Shown here in pieces: positions 7,231 to 25,038 of a stretch of DNA of 64,000 nt. Source of the stretch: Latrodectus hesperus (lineage: Eukaryota; Arthropoda; Arachnida; Araneae; Theridiidae). Below the pieces are notes generated by a model. That model saw only the letters and a program-made list of their open reading frames with translations. It did no database searches and was not told the DNA's origin. The first letter of the stretch is position 1. Every line of letters begins with the position of its first letter. A program made the translations under genes and the position numbers. Where the stretch lies: positions 66,504,261-66,568,260 of the forward strand of contig CM075854.1 of assembly GCA_037975125.1 (NCBI GenBank). Direction: 5' to 3'.

Positions 7231-8500
7231 TAAGTAAATTTTTTCTTAGCCTGAATTAATATTTAAATGATTACATTTATTGTTATTTATGTTTAGTGTT
7301 TCTCTATTCTGATCAAAGTTTTTAATATAATTTGTATAGTGTAAAGATATTTTAACTGTGTATATAAATTATCTATTTTTTGCAATCTACTTATTTTAAT
7401 ATAGTGTTTTCAATTTCTTTCATATCATGCGTAAATATAAAATTTTAACTGCTTTAATTTCAATCTACATGTTTAAGACTATTTCATATTAATTTATTTA
7501 ATAGAGTATGTAAATATAAATGTTTAATTGTTTTAATTTCAATTTACATGTTTAAATCTGTTGAATATTAACTTATTTTATATAGTAAATATTTCAATTG
7601 ATTATGTCCTACACTTAATTTCTTTAAAAATATAATTTAAATGTTTTGAACATAATTTGCATATATTTCAATCGTCTGTAATTATTTAATGGTTTATGCG
7701 TTTAACGCTATTTCATATTAATTTATTTAATAGAGTGTGTAAATATAAAATTTTAACTGTTTTAATTTCAATCTACGTGTTTAAGACTATTTCATATTAA
7801 ATTATTTAATAGAGTATGTAAATATAAATGTTTAATTGTTTTAATGGTTTACGAGTTTAACGTGTTATTAACTTATTTTATATAGTCTGTAAATATAAAT
7901 GTTTAAAGGTTTCAATTAAAGCCATTTTATATAAAGTGTTTTTTAATTTATTTTACATAGTATGTTTTAACATAGATATATTTTAAATGTTTTGACTTAT
8001 AAAAAGATCTTATGTTATTTGATGATTAGTCCAATATAATGGAATAATTTAAAATAAATGTTAGAAAGCTTTGGTGAATACAATATTTCAGTTTAGGCTT
8101 ACATTTAGTTTATTCTTGTTGAAATTAAAATAATTATTTACAGTAACAAGTTTGTATAACTTACCTCTTTAAAAAAATATTATTATAACTTACCTCTTTA
8201 AATAAAAAAAGTATAAATTCTAATAGAATTTAATTATATAGTACATTCATCGGCTTACTTAAATGATAAGATAGCTATTGCATTTTATGATAAGAATTGT
8301 TACACACCAATCACGTGATGACGCATGTATAACGAGTCACATTGATTAGAGTTATCGCAAAGCTAGAGTCACGTGATATATTTATCTCCCGATTTCAGTG
8401 TAATATCGCATACCTTTGTTTTAAAGTGAATGTATTTGACCGGAAAACAACTCTTTTTAATTTGATTAGATCATTATACTAACATTTTTATTTTCCGTAG
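7230..8500 (+). other. POLB: Intron 1 of polymerase gene, with internal repeats and two TCACGTGA sites
   Basis: Very AT-rich. Between about 7400 and 7960 there are several diverged copies of a block of roughly 70 bases (TTTCATATTAATTTATTTAA, then a GTATGTAAATATAAATG part). ATAACTTACCTCTTTA is duplicated near 8157 and 8187. The last 230 bases are less AT-rich and hold two TCACGTGA palindromes (8311-8318 and 8369-8376). No coding reading is visible. Confidence 0.7.
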
Positions 8501-8683
8501 TTTATTGACTTTGGCATTCCTCATGAGGAATTGAGAGAAATTCTCAACGCCGCAGAATTACAAGATGAATGGAATGACTCAAACCCTGTTTGGGATGTCG
8601 AACCTACTACATCGTCTAGTGGCGTATCGTCAACTATCAAACAATCAAAGGCTGAATCATCAATTTCAAACTCATCTGCTCAT
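8501..8683 (+). CDS. POLB: Polymerase exon 2 (61 codons)
   Basis: Bounded by a pyrimidine-rich acceptor ending CGTAG at 8500 and the donor GTGAGT at 8684; in phase 0 with exons 1 and 3. It encodes FIDFGIPHEELREILNAAEL, then an acidic and serine-rich stretch (NPVWDVEPTTSSSG...) with no known domain. It probably links the repeat-coded N-terminus to the zinc fingers. Confidence 0.7.
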
Positions 8684-9036
8684 GTGAGTACTTGCATGTT
8701 TCATGATATTATTTTGTAATCAGAGTTATATATAAAATTTATACCAAGTCCCCTTTTTTGATAAGTTTTAAAGTTTATACGTACAGTAATAGAATTCCCT
8801 CTACAATTTAAATTTTCTAACATTAGCATTGATTCAAAGTTTACTAAAGTTTGAAAAAAAATTTAACTTGAATTTATATTTCGAAAATTATCAAAACACA
8901 ATTGTTTGTAAAATATAATTATTAGTTAGTTATATACTCTACAAAATTTTAATAAAAAAATCTATTAAAATATTAAATGTTTATAAAATAATAAAAGAGA
9001 AATAAAAATTCTAAAACGAGTTATTTCGGTTTTTAG

Positions 9037-10134
9037 GTTTGCGATCAGTGTGGAAAAAGTTTTACCTTGAAACGTAATTTAAATCGACATTTGAAGATTC
9101 ACAGTGATATTAAAAATTTTATATGCAACATATGTGAGAAAAAGTTTATACATAATAGTGATTTAAAAAGACATGTGTTAACTCACCAGCGCAATAAAAT
9201 ACATGAATGTAATCACTGTGAATTAAAATTTAATTCAAGGTTACAATTAACTGCACATGTTCGCACAACACATCATGTAAAACGTAAGTCCACGGCCGTA
9301 CCTACCCACCCTAAACGTCTTCGAGTTCAACAAAGAACCCTCAACACTTTTGCCATCTTCACGTTCGAACCTCTCGAAGAAAACGAATCTGATTTTATTC
9401 CATTCTTCGGTGAGATGAGACCCAAGATTCGTAGTAAGTTGTTGGAGGAACTTGAAGAATTATCATCTATTAAATGGTACGGGGTGGTGAAAGTTTTAAT
9501 GAGCAGAATGTCTGAAGATGGAGAGTTAGAATTTGCCTCTCCCTTCTTCCGTTCCAAATGTGCTATTGAACTCACAACTGATACAATAGACAAGCACATT
9601 GAAGAAGGTGAAACGAAAATTCTCTCCTCTTTAGACGAGTTTACACAGAGAGGGTCTGGTTGGGTATTGGAGAAAATTTTGTTCTTTAGCATAAATTCAG
9701 CAAAATATCATCCATTAGCCGCAAGTAGCTACATACCTCTCCCAAAGAAAATAGCCCTCAAAAAGGCTGTTTTAAATATTCAGAATAATGACCACAAATG
9801 TCTCCTCTGGTGTATATTGGCTTTTCGATTCAATATTCATTGGAGGAATCATCCTGAACGCATCGGTCATTATTCAAGTTTTGAAACCGATGTTAATTTG
9901 GGAGGGGTTGAATGTCCTGTTCCTGTAAGCAAAATTCCAGTCATCGAAAGATTGAACAATCTTCGTATCAATGTCTTTGGATATGATGAGGAAGTTTTCC
10001 CTCTGTATATTTCTGACAGGGAAGATGAAGATTGTTGCAATCTATTGCTCATTTCCAATGAACAGACCACCCACTACTGCCTCATAAGGAACTTTTCAAG
10101 GCTAATGAGTGATCGTACCATGCATGATGGTAGC
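9037..10134 (+). CDS. POLB: Polymerase exon 3, N-terminal part: three C2H2 zinc fingers plus polymerase N-terminal domain
   Basis: Starts at the TTTTTAG acceptor. Three classical zinc fingers occupy the first 85 or so codons: VCDQCGKSF...HLKIH, FICNICEKKF...HVLTH and HECNHCELKF...HVRTTHH. After a basic linker (KRLRVQQ) follows the region typical of Polinton polymerases: NTFAIFTFEPL, SSIKWYGVVKVLMSR, the KCLLWCILAF segment, ERLNNLRINVFGYDEE and CNLLLISNEQTTHYCLIRNF. The frame runs to 10173, but homology leaves it near 10134, so the last dozen codons after HDGS are out-of-frame. The zinc fingers could bind element termini or host DNA; this is inference. Confidence 0.85.
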
Positions 10135-10135
10135 A

Positions 10136-12411
10136 CGACATTATTGCTACAGGTGTCTCCACCGTTTTGCTGAAGAACATTCATTAAAGGAACATGTTAT
10201 TCACTGTCGACAGCATAGTCCTCAAAACATTAAAATGCCAAATCACGACGATAACAATTTAGAATTTTCTAATTATCATTTCCAACATCCCGTACCCTAC
10301 ATAATTTATGCAGATTTCGAAACAATCATAGAAAAAATATCTACATGCACACCCAACACCACAACATCTTACACAAATAATATTGCTCACCATAAACCAT
10401 GTGGTTATGCCTATATCATCATAGGACCAGATGGTAATACATTAAAACCTATCACAGTATACAGAGGACCCAATGCTGTTGACAGTTTCATTGAAAATAT
10501 ATTACGTGAGAAAGAGGAGTTGGCCAATAAATTAATTACAATAGCCCCTTTAAAAATGACACCAGAACACGAACACTCATTTAGAAACGCCACTAATTGT
10601 AACATCTGTAACAAACCACTTGGAACTGATCGCGTTAGGGACCATGACCATCAGAATTTTTCAACACCTAATTATAGACAAGCATTACATACCACATGCA
10701 ATTTAAAATTTAAACTAAGTAAAAAAATTCCAGTAGTATTCCATAATTTAAAACACTATGATGGTCATTTAATTATGCAGGGTTTGGGGAAAGTCAAAGA
10801 TCATACCTTGAGTGTAATCCCCCATAATTTAGAAAAGTATATTTCATTTAGTTTAAGTAAAACATATGGTAAAATACAAGTATCATTAAATTTCATAGAT
10901 AGTTTTCAATTCATGAATTCTTCCCTTGAAAAATTAGTCTCTAATCTAAAACCCCATCAATTTAAAATTTTAAATCAAAATTTCAATAATTCTAACGTTC
11001 ATTTATTATTAAAGAAAGGAGTATATCCCTATGAATATATGTCTGATTTTTCCAAATTTAATGAGGAAATGCTTCCTCCTATAGAAGAGTTTTATAGCTC
11101 TTTAACAGAAGAAAGTATTTCCTCTGATGATTATAACCATGCTCAAAACGTTTGGCAAAATTTTAACATTAAAAATTTAGGTGAATACCATGACTTGTAC
11201 GTTAAATCTGATGTGTTGCAGTTGGCTGATGTGTTTCAAAATTTTCGGTCACTTTGCATGCAATACTATGGTCTAGACTGTGCACATTTAGTAACTGTTC
11301 CCGGTTTAGCATGGCAAGCATCGCTAAAAATGACCAAAGAAACACTCGAACTATTCACGGATATAGACATGCATTTGTTTATAGAACGTGGAATTCGTGG
11401 GGGTGTTTCTATGATAACACATCGGTATTCTGCAGCAAACAACAAGTACATGCAAAATTATCGCGAAGATGATGTGTCTAAATATATCATGTATTTAGAT
11501 GCAAATAACTTGTACGGTTGGGCTATGTCTCAACCACTACCTTTTGGAAAATTCGAATGGATTTCACCATCTGATCAACTTTTGGATCATATTCTAAATT
11601 TATCAGATAATAGTTCAGAGGGATATATTCTGGAGGTAGATTTAGATTATCCTCAAACCCTGCATGATTTACATAATGATTACCCATTAGCACCAGAAAA
11701 AATCAAAGTTACAGCTGAAGATCTATCTCCTTTCGCATCCTCCTTGTTAAACGGTAATAAATTCATACCCACTACTAAATTAATTCCAAATTTAAGAAAT
11801 AAAAGTAATTATATAATATATCATCGTAATTTAAAACTTTATTTATCATTAGGCTTAAAATTAACTAAAGTACATAAAATTTTAAAATTCAATCAAAAAC
11901 CTTGGCTTAAAACTTACATCGACTTTAATACGGAACAACGAAAAAACGCGTCCTCATCGTTTGAAAAGGATTTTTTCAAATTGATGAATAATAGTGTATA
12001 TGGAAAAACAATGGAGAATGTTAGAAAGCACATAGATGTTCAGCTAGTAAACACCGAACACAAAGCAAAAAAATTAGTAGCCGCTCCCTCTTTCAAACAA
12101 TTTAAAATTTTTGATAATGATCTCGTAGGTATAGAACGATTGAGAAACACAGTGATTCTCAATCGTCCAATTTACATTGGGTTTGTTATCTTAGAGTTAA
12201 GTAAACTTCTGATGTATGAATTCCACTACAACATCATCAAGAGACAATATGGAAATAATGCATCATTGCTTTTCACGGATACAGACTCTCTTACCTACGA
12301 GATTAAATCAGAAGATGTATATGTTGATATGAAGAAAAATATCAACATTTACGATACCTCCGATTACCCTCCAGATCACCCTCTCTTCAGCATTCAAAAC
12401 AAAAGAAAATT
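10136..12411 (+). CDS. POLB: Polymerase catalytic part: exonuclease and polymerase domains
   Basis: This frame (ATG 10109; homology begins at HYCYRCLHRF near 10136) holds a zinc-finger-like CYRC...HVIHC; exonuclease motif I YADFE (about 10307); an HNH/endonuclease VII-like cluster CNICNKPLG...DHDH...CNLKF (10598-10710); Exo II FHNLKHYDGHL (10739); Exo III YVKSDVLQLADVF (11198); polymerase motif A YLDANNLYGWAM (11490); motif B KLMNNSVYGKT (11978); and motif C FTDTDS (12273). The aspartates of motifs A and C and the exonuclease residues are all present, so the domain itself looks undamaged. The open frame continues to a stop at 12433, but the family reading switches at about 12412. Confidence 0.93.
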
Positions 12412-12759
12412 GGATGCTTCAAGGATGAATTGAATGGGAAGCCTATCTTCGAATTTATAGGATTACGGTCTAAGATGTACACTATACTATCTTCGGAAGG
12501 TGAGAAAAAAACATCTAAGGGAGTGAACAGAAATGTTGTTAGAAAACAACTCAAACATCATAATTACAAACGATGTCTATTTCAAAGAGAAATAAAAAGA
12601 ATGGAACAAAAACGAATACAAAGCTCAAACCATCAACTTTACACAACATCTATCAACAAAATCTCCCTCTCTCCTTTTGATGATAAAAGGTATCTCTTAG
12701 ACGACGGTATATCCTCTTACTCTTATGGTCATCATAAGATCCCAAACAACATTCCATAA
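12412..12759 (+). CDS. POLB: Polymerase C-terminal end, displaced by a -1 frame break
   Basis: From about 12412 the conserved reading GCFKDELNGKPIFEFIGLRS continues in the -1 frame relative to the catalytic part, then basic residues, and ends DDKRYLLDDGISSYSYGHHK followed by IPNNIP and TAA at 12757. This ending is typical of Polinton polymerases, so the gene is complete at its 3' end. A poly(A) signal follows at 12885. Confidence 0.85.
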   Translation, partial: GCFKDELNGKPIFEFIGLRSKMYTILSSEGEKKTSKGVNRNVVRKQLKHHNYKRCLFQREIKRMEQKRIQSSNHQLYTTSINKISLSPFDDKRYLLDDGISSYSYGHHKIPNNIP

Positions 12760-13440
12760 TTCCTTGAAGATGATGCCGAATCCAATACCATAATTCCTTG
12801 TATATATTCATAAATCATTAGTTGTACATATTCATTTAAAAAAGCTTGGAAAATAGGCCTACTGGGGAATCTCGCCAAGCATAAAATAAAAGGAGATAAC
12901 GCGCCAAATATGCTGTACGCCTTGCGTGGTGTGGAAATCAGCATTATTTTAACTAATATAAAAACTTTACAGATGTGACCATAAAGGTAAGTAAATAGAA
13001 TTCAGTCATTTATTCTAAGTTCAAATCATTTACAAAATGTCTAGAATTTTATTTTAAAATAATGATCAACTTCAAAACAATTAACATTTGTTTTAAATTC
13101 CATTAATATTTTTAAATAATAAATTCTGTCAGTAGTATTCGAAAAATAATTAATCTTTTTATCGTAAAAATTCTATCTCTTTTCCAATAAAATTTAATTA
13201 ATATTCTAAAATTCTCAACATTGTAATTTAATTGAAGATCCATTTTCTTTTAAAATAAAATATGTGTAAATTTTAAATTCTGAAAAATATATTCTATTTG
13301 AAATTAAATTCTATAACTTTAAAAATAAATTCATATTATTATACACTTTAAAATACATTATAATCCTTAAACATAAAAATACTATTTAAAATTCACTACA
13401 AAAAATTCTAAGTCCAAATCATCCCCTATGATAATAAACC
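12760..13440. other. 3' flank of polymerase, element end not located
   Basis: Mostly AT-rich. It holds AATAAA at 12885-12890 (likely polymerase poly(A) signal), a less AT-rich patch at 12850-12930, and a TATA-like AATATAAAAAC at 12955 followed 30 bases on by a good splice donor (AAAGGTAAGT near 12984). From 13020 to 13440 nothing is recognisable. Confidence 0.5.
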
Positions 13441-13463
13441 ATAAAAACCATTTCCTTAACGAA

Positions 13464-13534
13464 GTCCGAGTAGCTCAGTGGATAAGATAACGGACTACCA
13501 CGGCTGAGGTTTGAGGTTCTGTCCCCACGGCTGG
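13464..13534 (+). other. tRNA-Arg-like sequence (pseudo-tRNA or SINE head)
   Basis: TAGCTCAGTGGATAAGATAA at 13471 is a near-perfect RNA polymerase III A box with the tRNA D-loop GGATAAG. CGGACT matches the tRNA-Arg anticodon arm. GGTTCTGTCCCC at 13515 is a degenerate B box lacking the A58 position. The acceptor and anticodon stems do not pair, so it is not a functional tRNA. Confidence 0.5.
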
Positions 13535-13582
13535 AAATGTTCATTTTTAAAAATAAAAATATACAGTTCAAAATTAATCCCA

Positions 13583-13810
13583 TAGAGGGCAGCATTAGTA
13601 TAAAAAGTTTGAAAATTCCTCCATAGATGGCACCACAATTCAATGACGTCACTCTTAGCATTAATATAAAAAGTTTCAAAATTTCTCCATAGATGGCAGC
13701 ACTATTCAATGACGTCACACACTCTGCTTAGTGATAAGACCCTCGTGTAAGATCACAAACATATGACGTCACTCTAAACCCTCGTATAAGACTACAAACC
13801 TATGACGTCA
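13583..13810. promoter_or_regulatory. Repeat array with four TGACGTCA palindromes and three CTCF-like cores
   Basis: A 66-base unit occurs twice (from about 13593 and 13659), each with TATAAAAAGTTT, TAGATGGCA and TTCAATGACGTCAC. A shorter pair near 13745 and 13785 repeats CCCTCGTRTAAGA...TATGACGTCAC. CRE/ATF sites lie at 13644, 13710, 13764 and 13803. The cores TAGAGGGCAGC (13583), TAGATGGCACC (13624) and TAGATGGCAGC (13690) fit the CTCF consensus YAGRKGGCRS closely. A less AT-rich segment with CTCCGCGCTCCGCGTGTCGG follows to about 13870. It could be Polinton sub-terminal DNA or a host promoter. Confidence 0.5.
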
Positions 13811-13870
13811 CCGCTACTGCTGATAAGAGCCTGCTCCGCGCTCCGCGTGTCGGTGAACTGTCCTTTTCTC

Positions 13871-21599
<7,729 letters not shown>

Positions 21600-21820
21600 A
21601 ATATTTGGGGCGAGCCGTCGCTAAAGGCTTGCCATGAAGAATTTCATTAGTTAGCCATACTCCTGTGTCACATGGAGGAAAAAACAAGTAAGACTTGTAA
21701 TCTTCTTCTGTAAGTGTATGCAAAATGACGATGTTATCGAATCATATAACAGTAATATATTGAACCAAAGACCTCTTAATCTGAAGTACGAAGTGCTGTA
21801 TCACCAAAACACAAATTATG
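21600..21820 (-). mobile_element. tRNA-derived SINE relic
   Basis: On the minus strand the head reads TTGGTGATACAGCACTTCGT, then AGATTAAGAGGTCTTTGGTTCAA, the anticodon-to-T-arm pattern and B-box-like GGTTCAA of tRNA-derived SINEs. The body continues with CCATGTGACACAGGAGTATG and GGCAAGCCTTTAGCGACGGC to about 21603. Less AT-rich than its surroundings. Family assignment is from memory of similar arthropod repeats. Confidence 0.45.
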
Positions 21821-23161
21821 TCAGCAGCCGAAGCTTAAATTATTTTATTAAATGACAACTTTAACAATTGTTTCCTTGCTTTCAAATAATAATCCTTAAA
21901 AGAAACTTTTAAGCATAGAAAATCTCGTGCAGATGCACAATTAAAGATTTAATGTGCAACATATACTATCAACATATATACATATACATAGACCATTGAA
22001 GTGGTATAGACCTGTCAAACAATAAATAACTCAATCAATGAAGCGGATGCATTTTATTTCAAAGTCAGACTTAACTTGTCTCGAGTTTTGATAATGTTTA
22101 TTTTATTACTGGTAAGTTGAAAACTAATGAAAAGCATGCTTTTGAGTAGGGTAATTGTGTGGGTTTATAAATTTGCTTATCATAAACTCATTGTTTGCTC
22201 AAATCTACACTGAGTGGTTGAGATTGATTTAATGTCTCATTGCACATGGATTCAGTGACAAATTGAGGATTATAAGCATATTGCTTAAAGCTAACAAAAT
22301 CATTATTTTATTATGTACACCCAAATTGTACTAAATTTTGAATATAAGAATATCATTTATGAATTTTATTTTTACACTAACAGTTTAAGCATTACGCATC
22401 TCTACTTTATCTTTACTTTTCAAATATTAATTGCCTAATTTTGTGAATTTACGGTTAACATTTTTGTTCCTTCTTACACTCCGCGCTTTTGGTATCATCA
22501 TATATTTTTCTTATATGTTTTCAATCTAATCTTATATATTTTCAATCATAATATAATGCAAAAGAAACATTTACTATAGTCAAATTATTCGTTCTTAAAA
22601 TTTAGTTAACGAAATTGCAAAACAATGCATTCTTAAGAGAAAATAACAGGTTGAAAATGCGAATAACTGCAAAGGAAGGTTTGATTAACATAGGAATTAG
22701 ATTTTTAATGTAAACACATCTTCTGGTATGGATAATAAATTATTATTTATTTATTTATGTTTTTTGAATTTCTTATTTGGAGATACCGAGAAACAGCTTA
22801 CTATCTGCGAAAAACATACTAGTGAAACATTATGTGTTAAAGATTTCAAAACATTTCAGCCAAACAATATCTTTGTTTCTAGATACTGTGTAAAAATTAG
22901 TGTTAAACTATGCTTTCTCTTTCTAAGTATAAATATGTATCAGTGGCAATATTTTTTGAGAAAAATTGTGTAATTGTGTGTTTCTTACTCAATTACATTA
23001 CCTAAATATCGATTTATCAATTATTGTTATTTTCTTCTGGTGAGTAACTTTACCAAATAATAAAACCTTATAATGTATGCTACAATGTTAAAATAATTTC
23101 TCTATTAATATTTCCTAAAATATTTAGAAATTGACAATGCGTTTGACTATGAAATACTTCG

Positions 23162-23299
<138 letters not shown>

Positions 23300-24156
23300 A
23301 TAATACAGATAGTTATTTTAATTTTATCTTTCATTTTCTTACCAATATGTTTAGCCGCATTAGTTACTGACATTCAATTTCAGTACTTTTTATCAACCAT
23401 TATTTTGTAAAACAAAAATGTGAAAGTTAAATGAACTAAAATGTTTCAGTTGTAAATGCACTGTAACATTATTTAAAACTGGATTCTTTTTATGGTCATA
23501 AAAATAGCTCTTCAAATAACAAGTAGCAATTTATTTGAAACTTACAATTTTCTTCTTTTAAAAATAGTCTCCTTTTAATAAAAATCCAATTTAAATGATT
23601 TTTACTACACTTATGACTTCTATAAGTTTGGAAAGTTTTCTCAGCAGTTCTTGATCCATGTATTTTCCAAAGCTGAAAACCTATTTTTTTCTGACTGAGT
23701 TTGATGAAAAAACTAACAAAACTCAAATTATTTTATGATGAGTCATCAACGACTTGTAAGTATCGAATACTTAAATTTTTTGTGTTCAGGGAAAATTGAG
23801 TTTCAAAACCAAAAATTAAATGGGCCCGTAAAAAGTTAAGACAGAAGTTCGTTGAGTAAGCTTCTCAGAGTCATCGGAAAATAAAGAAATATATTCTATT
23901 TCACATTAATTTCTAATATAACTCAAGTAAAGGAAGCAAAAAATCTATAAAAGATGACTACCCATTACGTTTATTTAACTAATTCAAAAGTTTTCTTTCA
24001 ATCTCATAAACTATATATTTTTAATTATTTGAAAAATTCCTTTTTAATGTTGAACAGAACAAATGTCACCTTAACTAGGTAGATTTTTAAGGCATAAATC
24101 TACTCAGTTAAGGGGAGGGAAATGTTCTGTTCTTATAGGGAATGTTTCTGAAGGAG

Positions 24157-24294
<138 letters not shown>

Positions 24295-24962
24295 AATTTA
24301 GTGAGTATTTGCCGATTGAACCTAAACAAACCAATGTCAAATACAATTTATAATATAGCTGAAGCAAAAATCACAAAATGATTCACTTTTAAGTTTATAA
24401 GTCAAGGAATTCACATATAAGGAAAGTAAATATTATTTCAAAATGCAATGAATATACTATTAATTATTACATTTAAGATATAGCATTGTTATAAAAAAGG
24501 AACATTAAATTTTTGTAGAAAGTAATACCTAAAAGCTTTTTCTTTGAGCATTTCGTTAAAATAGATTAAAGCAAAAACTCATAAATCTATCCAATTATAG
24601 AAATAGTTGAAAAATGTCATCTTATTCCATGGAAATTGGACATTTAAGTCAAATTATTTAATTATATATAAAATCAAGTAAAAAAGATCCTAATTTCTAT
24701 ACTTTGATATGATAACTTATGATTTTTCTCATTCCCGTGCGAATTATGAACTGGATGTAATATGCCAATGATAGGAGGATTAAGACAAAGAGAAGATATC
24801 TGAAATTATTACGAAAGATGCAAAAGACAAAAAGTTTTAAACATCCTATTTTCCAAAAAAAAGAAAACAAAATGTTATTAGTTAAAATCCCATGTAATAT
24901 TTGCAATAAAAGGTTAAACTATTATTTTGTTCATTATGAATAAGGATTAATGTGGCAAATGT

Positions 24963-25038
24963 ACTGATGTTTGATGTTACATATTGATGTTTGATGTTAC
25001 ATTTTGATGTTTGATGTTGCATTTTGATGTTTCATGAT
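24963..25038 (+). repeat. Short tandem repeat, unit about 20 bp, four copies
   Basis: Units of TTGATGTTTGATGTTACATT with small changes, the last copy degraded (TTGATGTTTCATGATCC). Confidence 0.85.

Larger units (their letters stand above)
7155..12759 (+). pseudogene. POLB: Protein-primed family B DNA polymerase with N-terminal C2H2 zinc fingers; spliced, two frame breaks
   Basis: Replicative polymerase of the Polinton. Exon 1 is 7155-7229 (25 codons). Intron 1 is 7230-8500 (GTAAGT...CGTAG). Exon 2 is 8501-8683 (61 codons, acidic and Ser/Thr-rich). Intron 2 is 8684-9036 (GTGAGT...TTTAG). Exon 3 is 9037-12759. All junctions are phase 0, and the H-V-C-D-Q-C join completes the first zinc finger, which supports the model. 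Exon 3 changes frame near 10135 (+1) and again near 12411 (-1), so the total of roughly 1320 residues is not read as one frame in this copy. All exonuclease and polymerase motifs are recognisable. Transcription probably starts at the TATA box 7034. Single-base assembly errors cannot be excluded as the cause of both breaks. Confidence 0.88.
1..12960 (+). mobile_element. Polinton/Maverick element, left end outside window
   Basis: The diagnostic Polinton gene set is present and in typical order: retroviral-type integrase, penton-like and double jelly-roll capsid proteins, adenain-like protease, packaging ATPase and protein-primed family B polymerase. Such elements are known to be integrated, virus-related self-synthesising transposons. 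Most genes read on the plus strand; one spliced accessory gene reads on the minus strand from a shared divergent promoter region. The left terminal inverted repeat and integrase N-terminus are outside the window. The right end is uncertain: the polymerase stops at 12759, a poly(A) signal follows at 12885, and the repeat-rich flank to about 13870 could be sub-terminal element DNA or host DNA. Without the left end, the inverted repeat and the target duplication cannot be matched. Confidence 0.95.

Noticed and set aside
13464..13534. Functional tRNA gene
   Set aside because: The A box is good, but the B box lacks the conserved A58 and the acceptor and anticodon stems do not pair.
13419..13718. 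Minus-strand 99-codon frame
   Set aside because: Its repeated peptide comes from the 66-bp tandem duplication and the tRNA-like sequence; no protein family.
22728..22973. 81-codon frame with a signal-peptide-like start
   Set aside because: The hydrophobic N-terminus is common in AT-rich random frames; there is no further support.
24963..25038. CRISPR-like array
   Set aside because: The repeats are contiguous without spacers and the DNA is eukaryotic; it is a simple tandem repeat.
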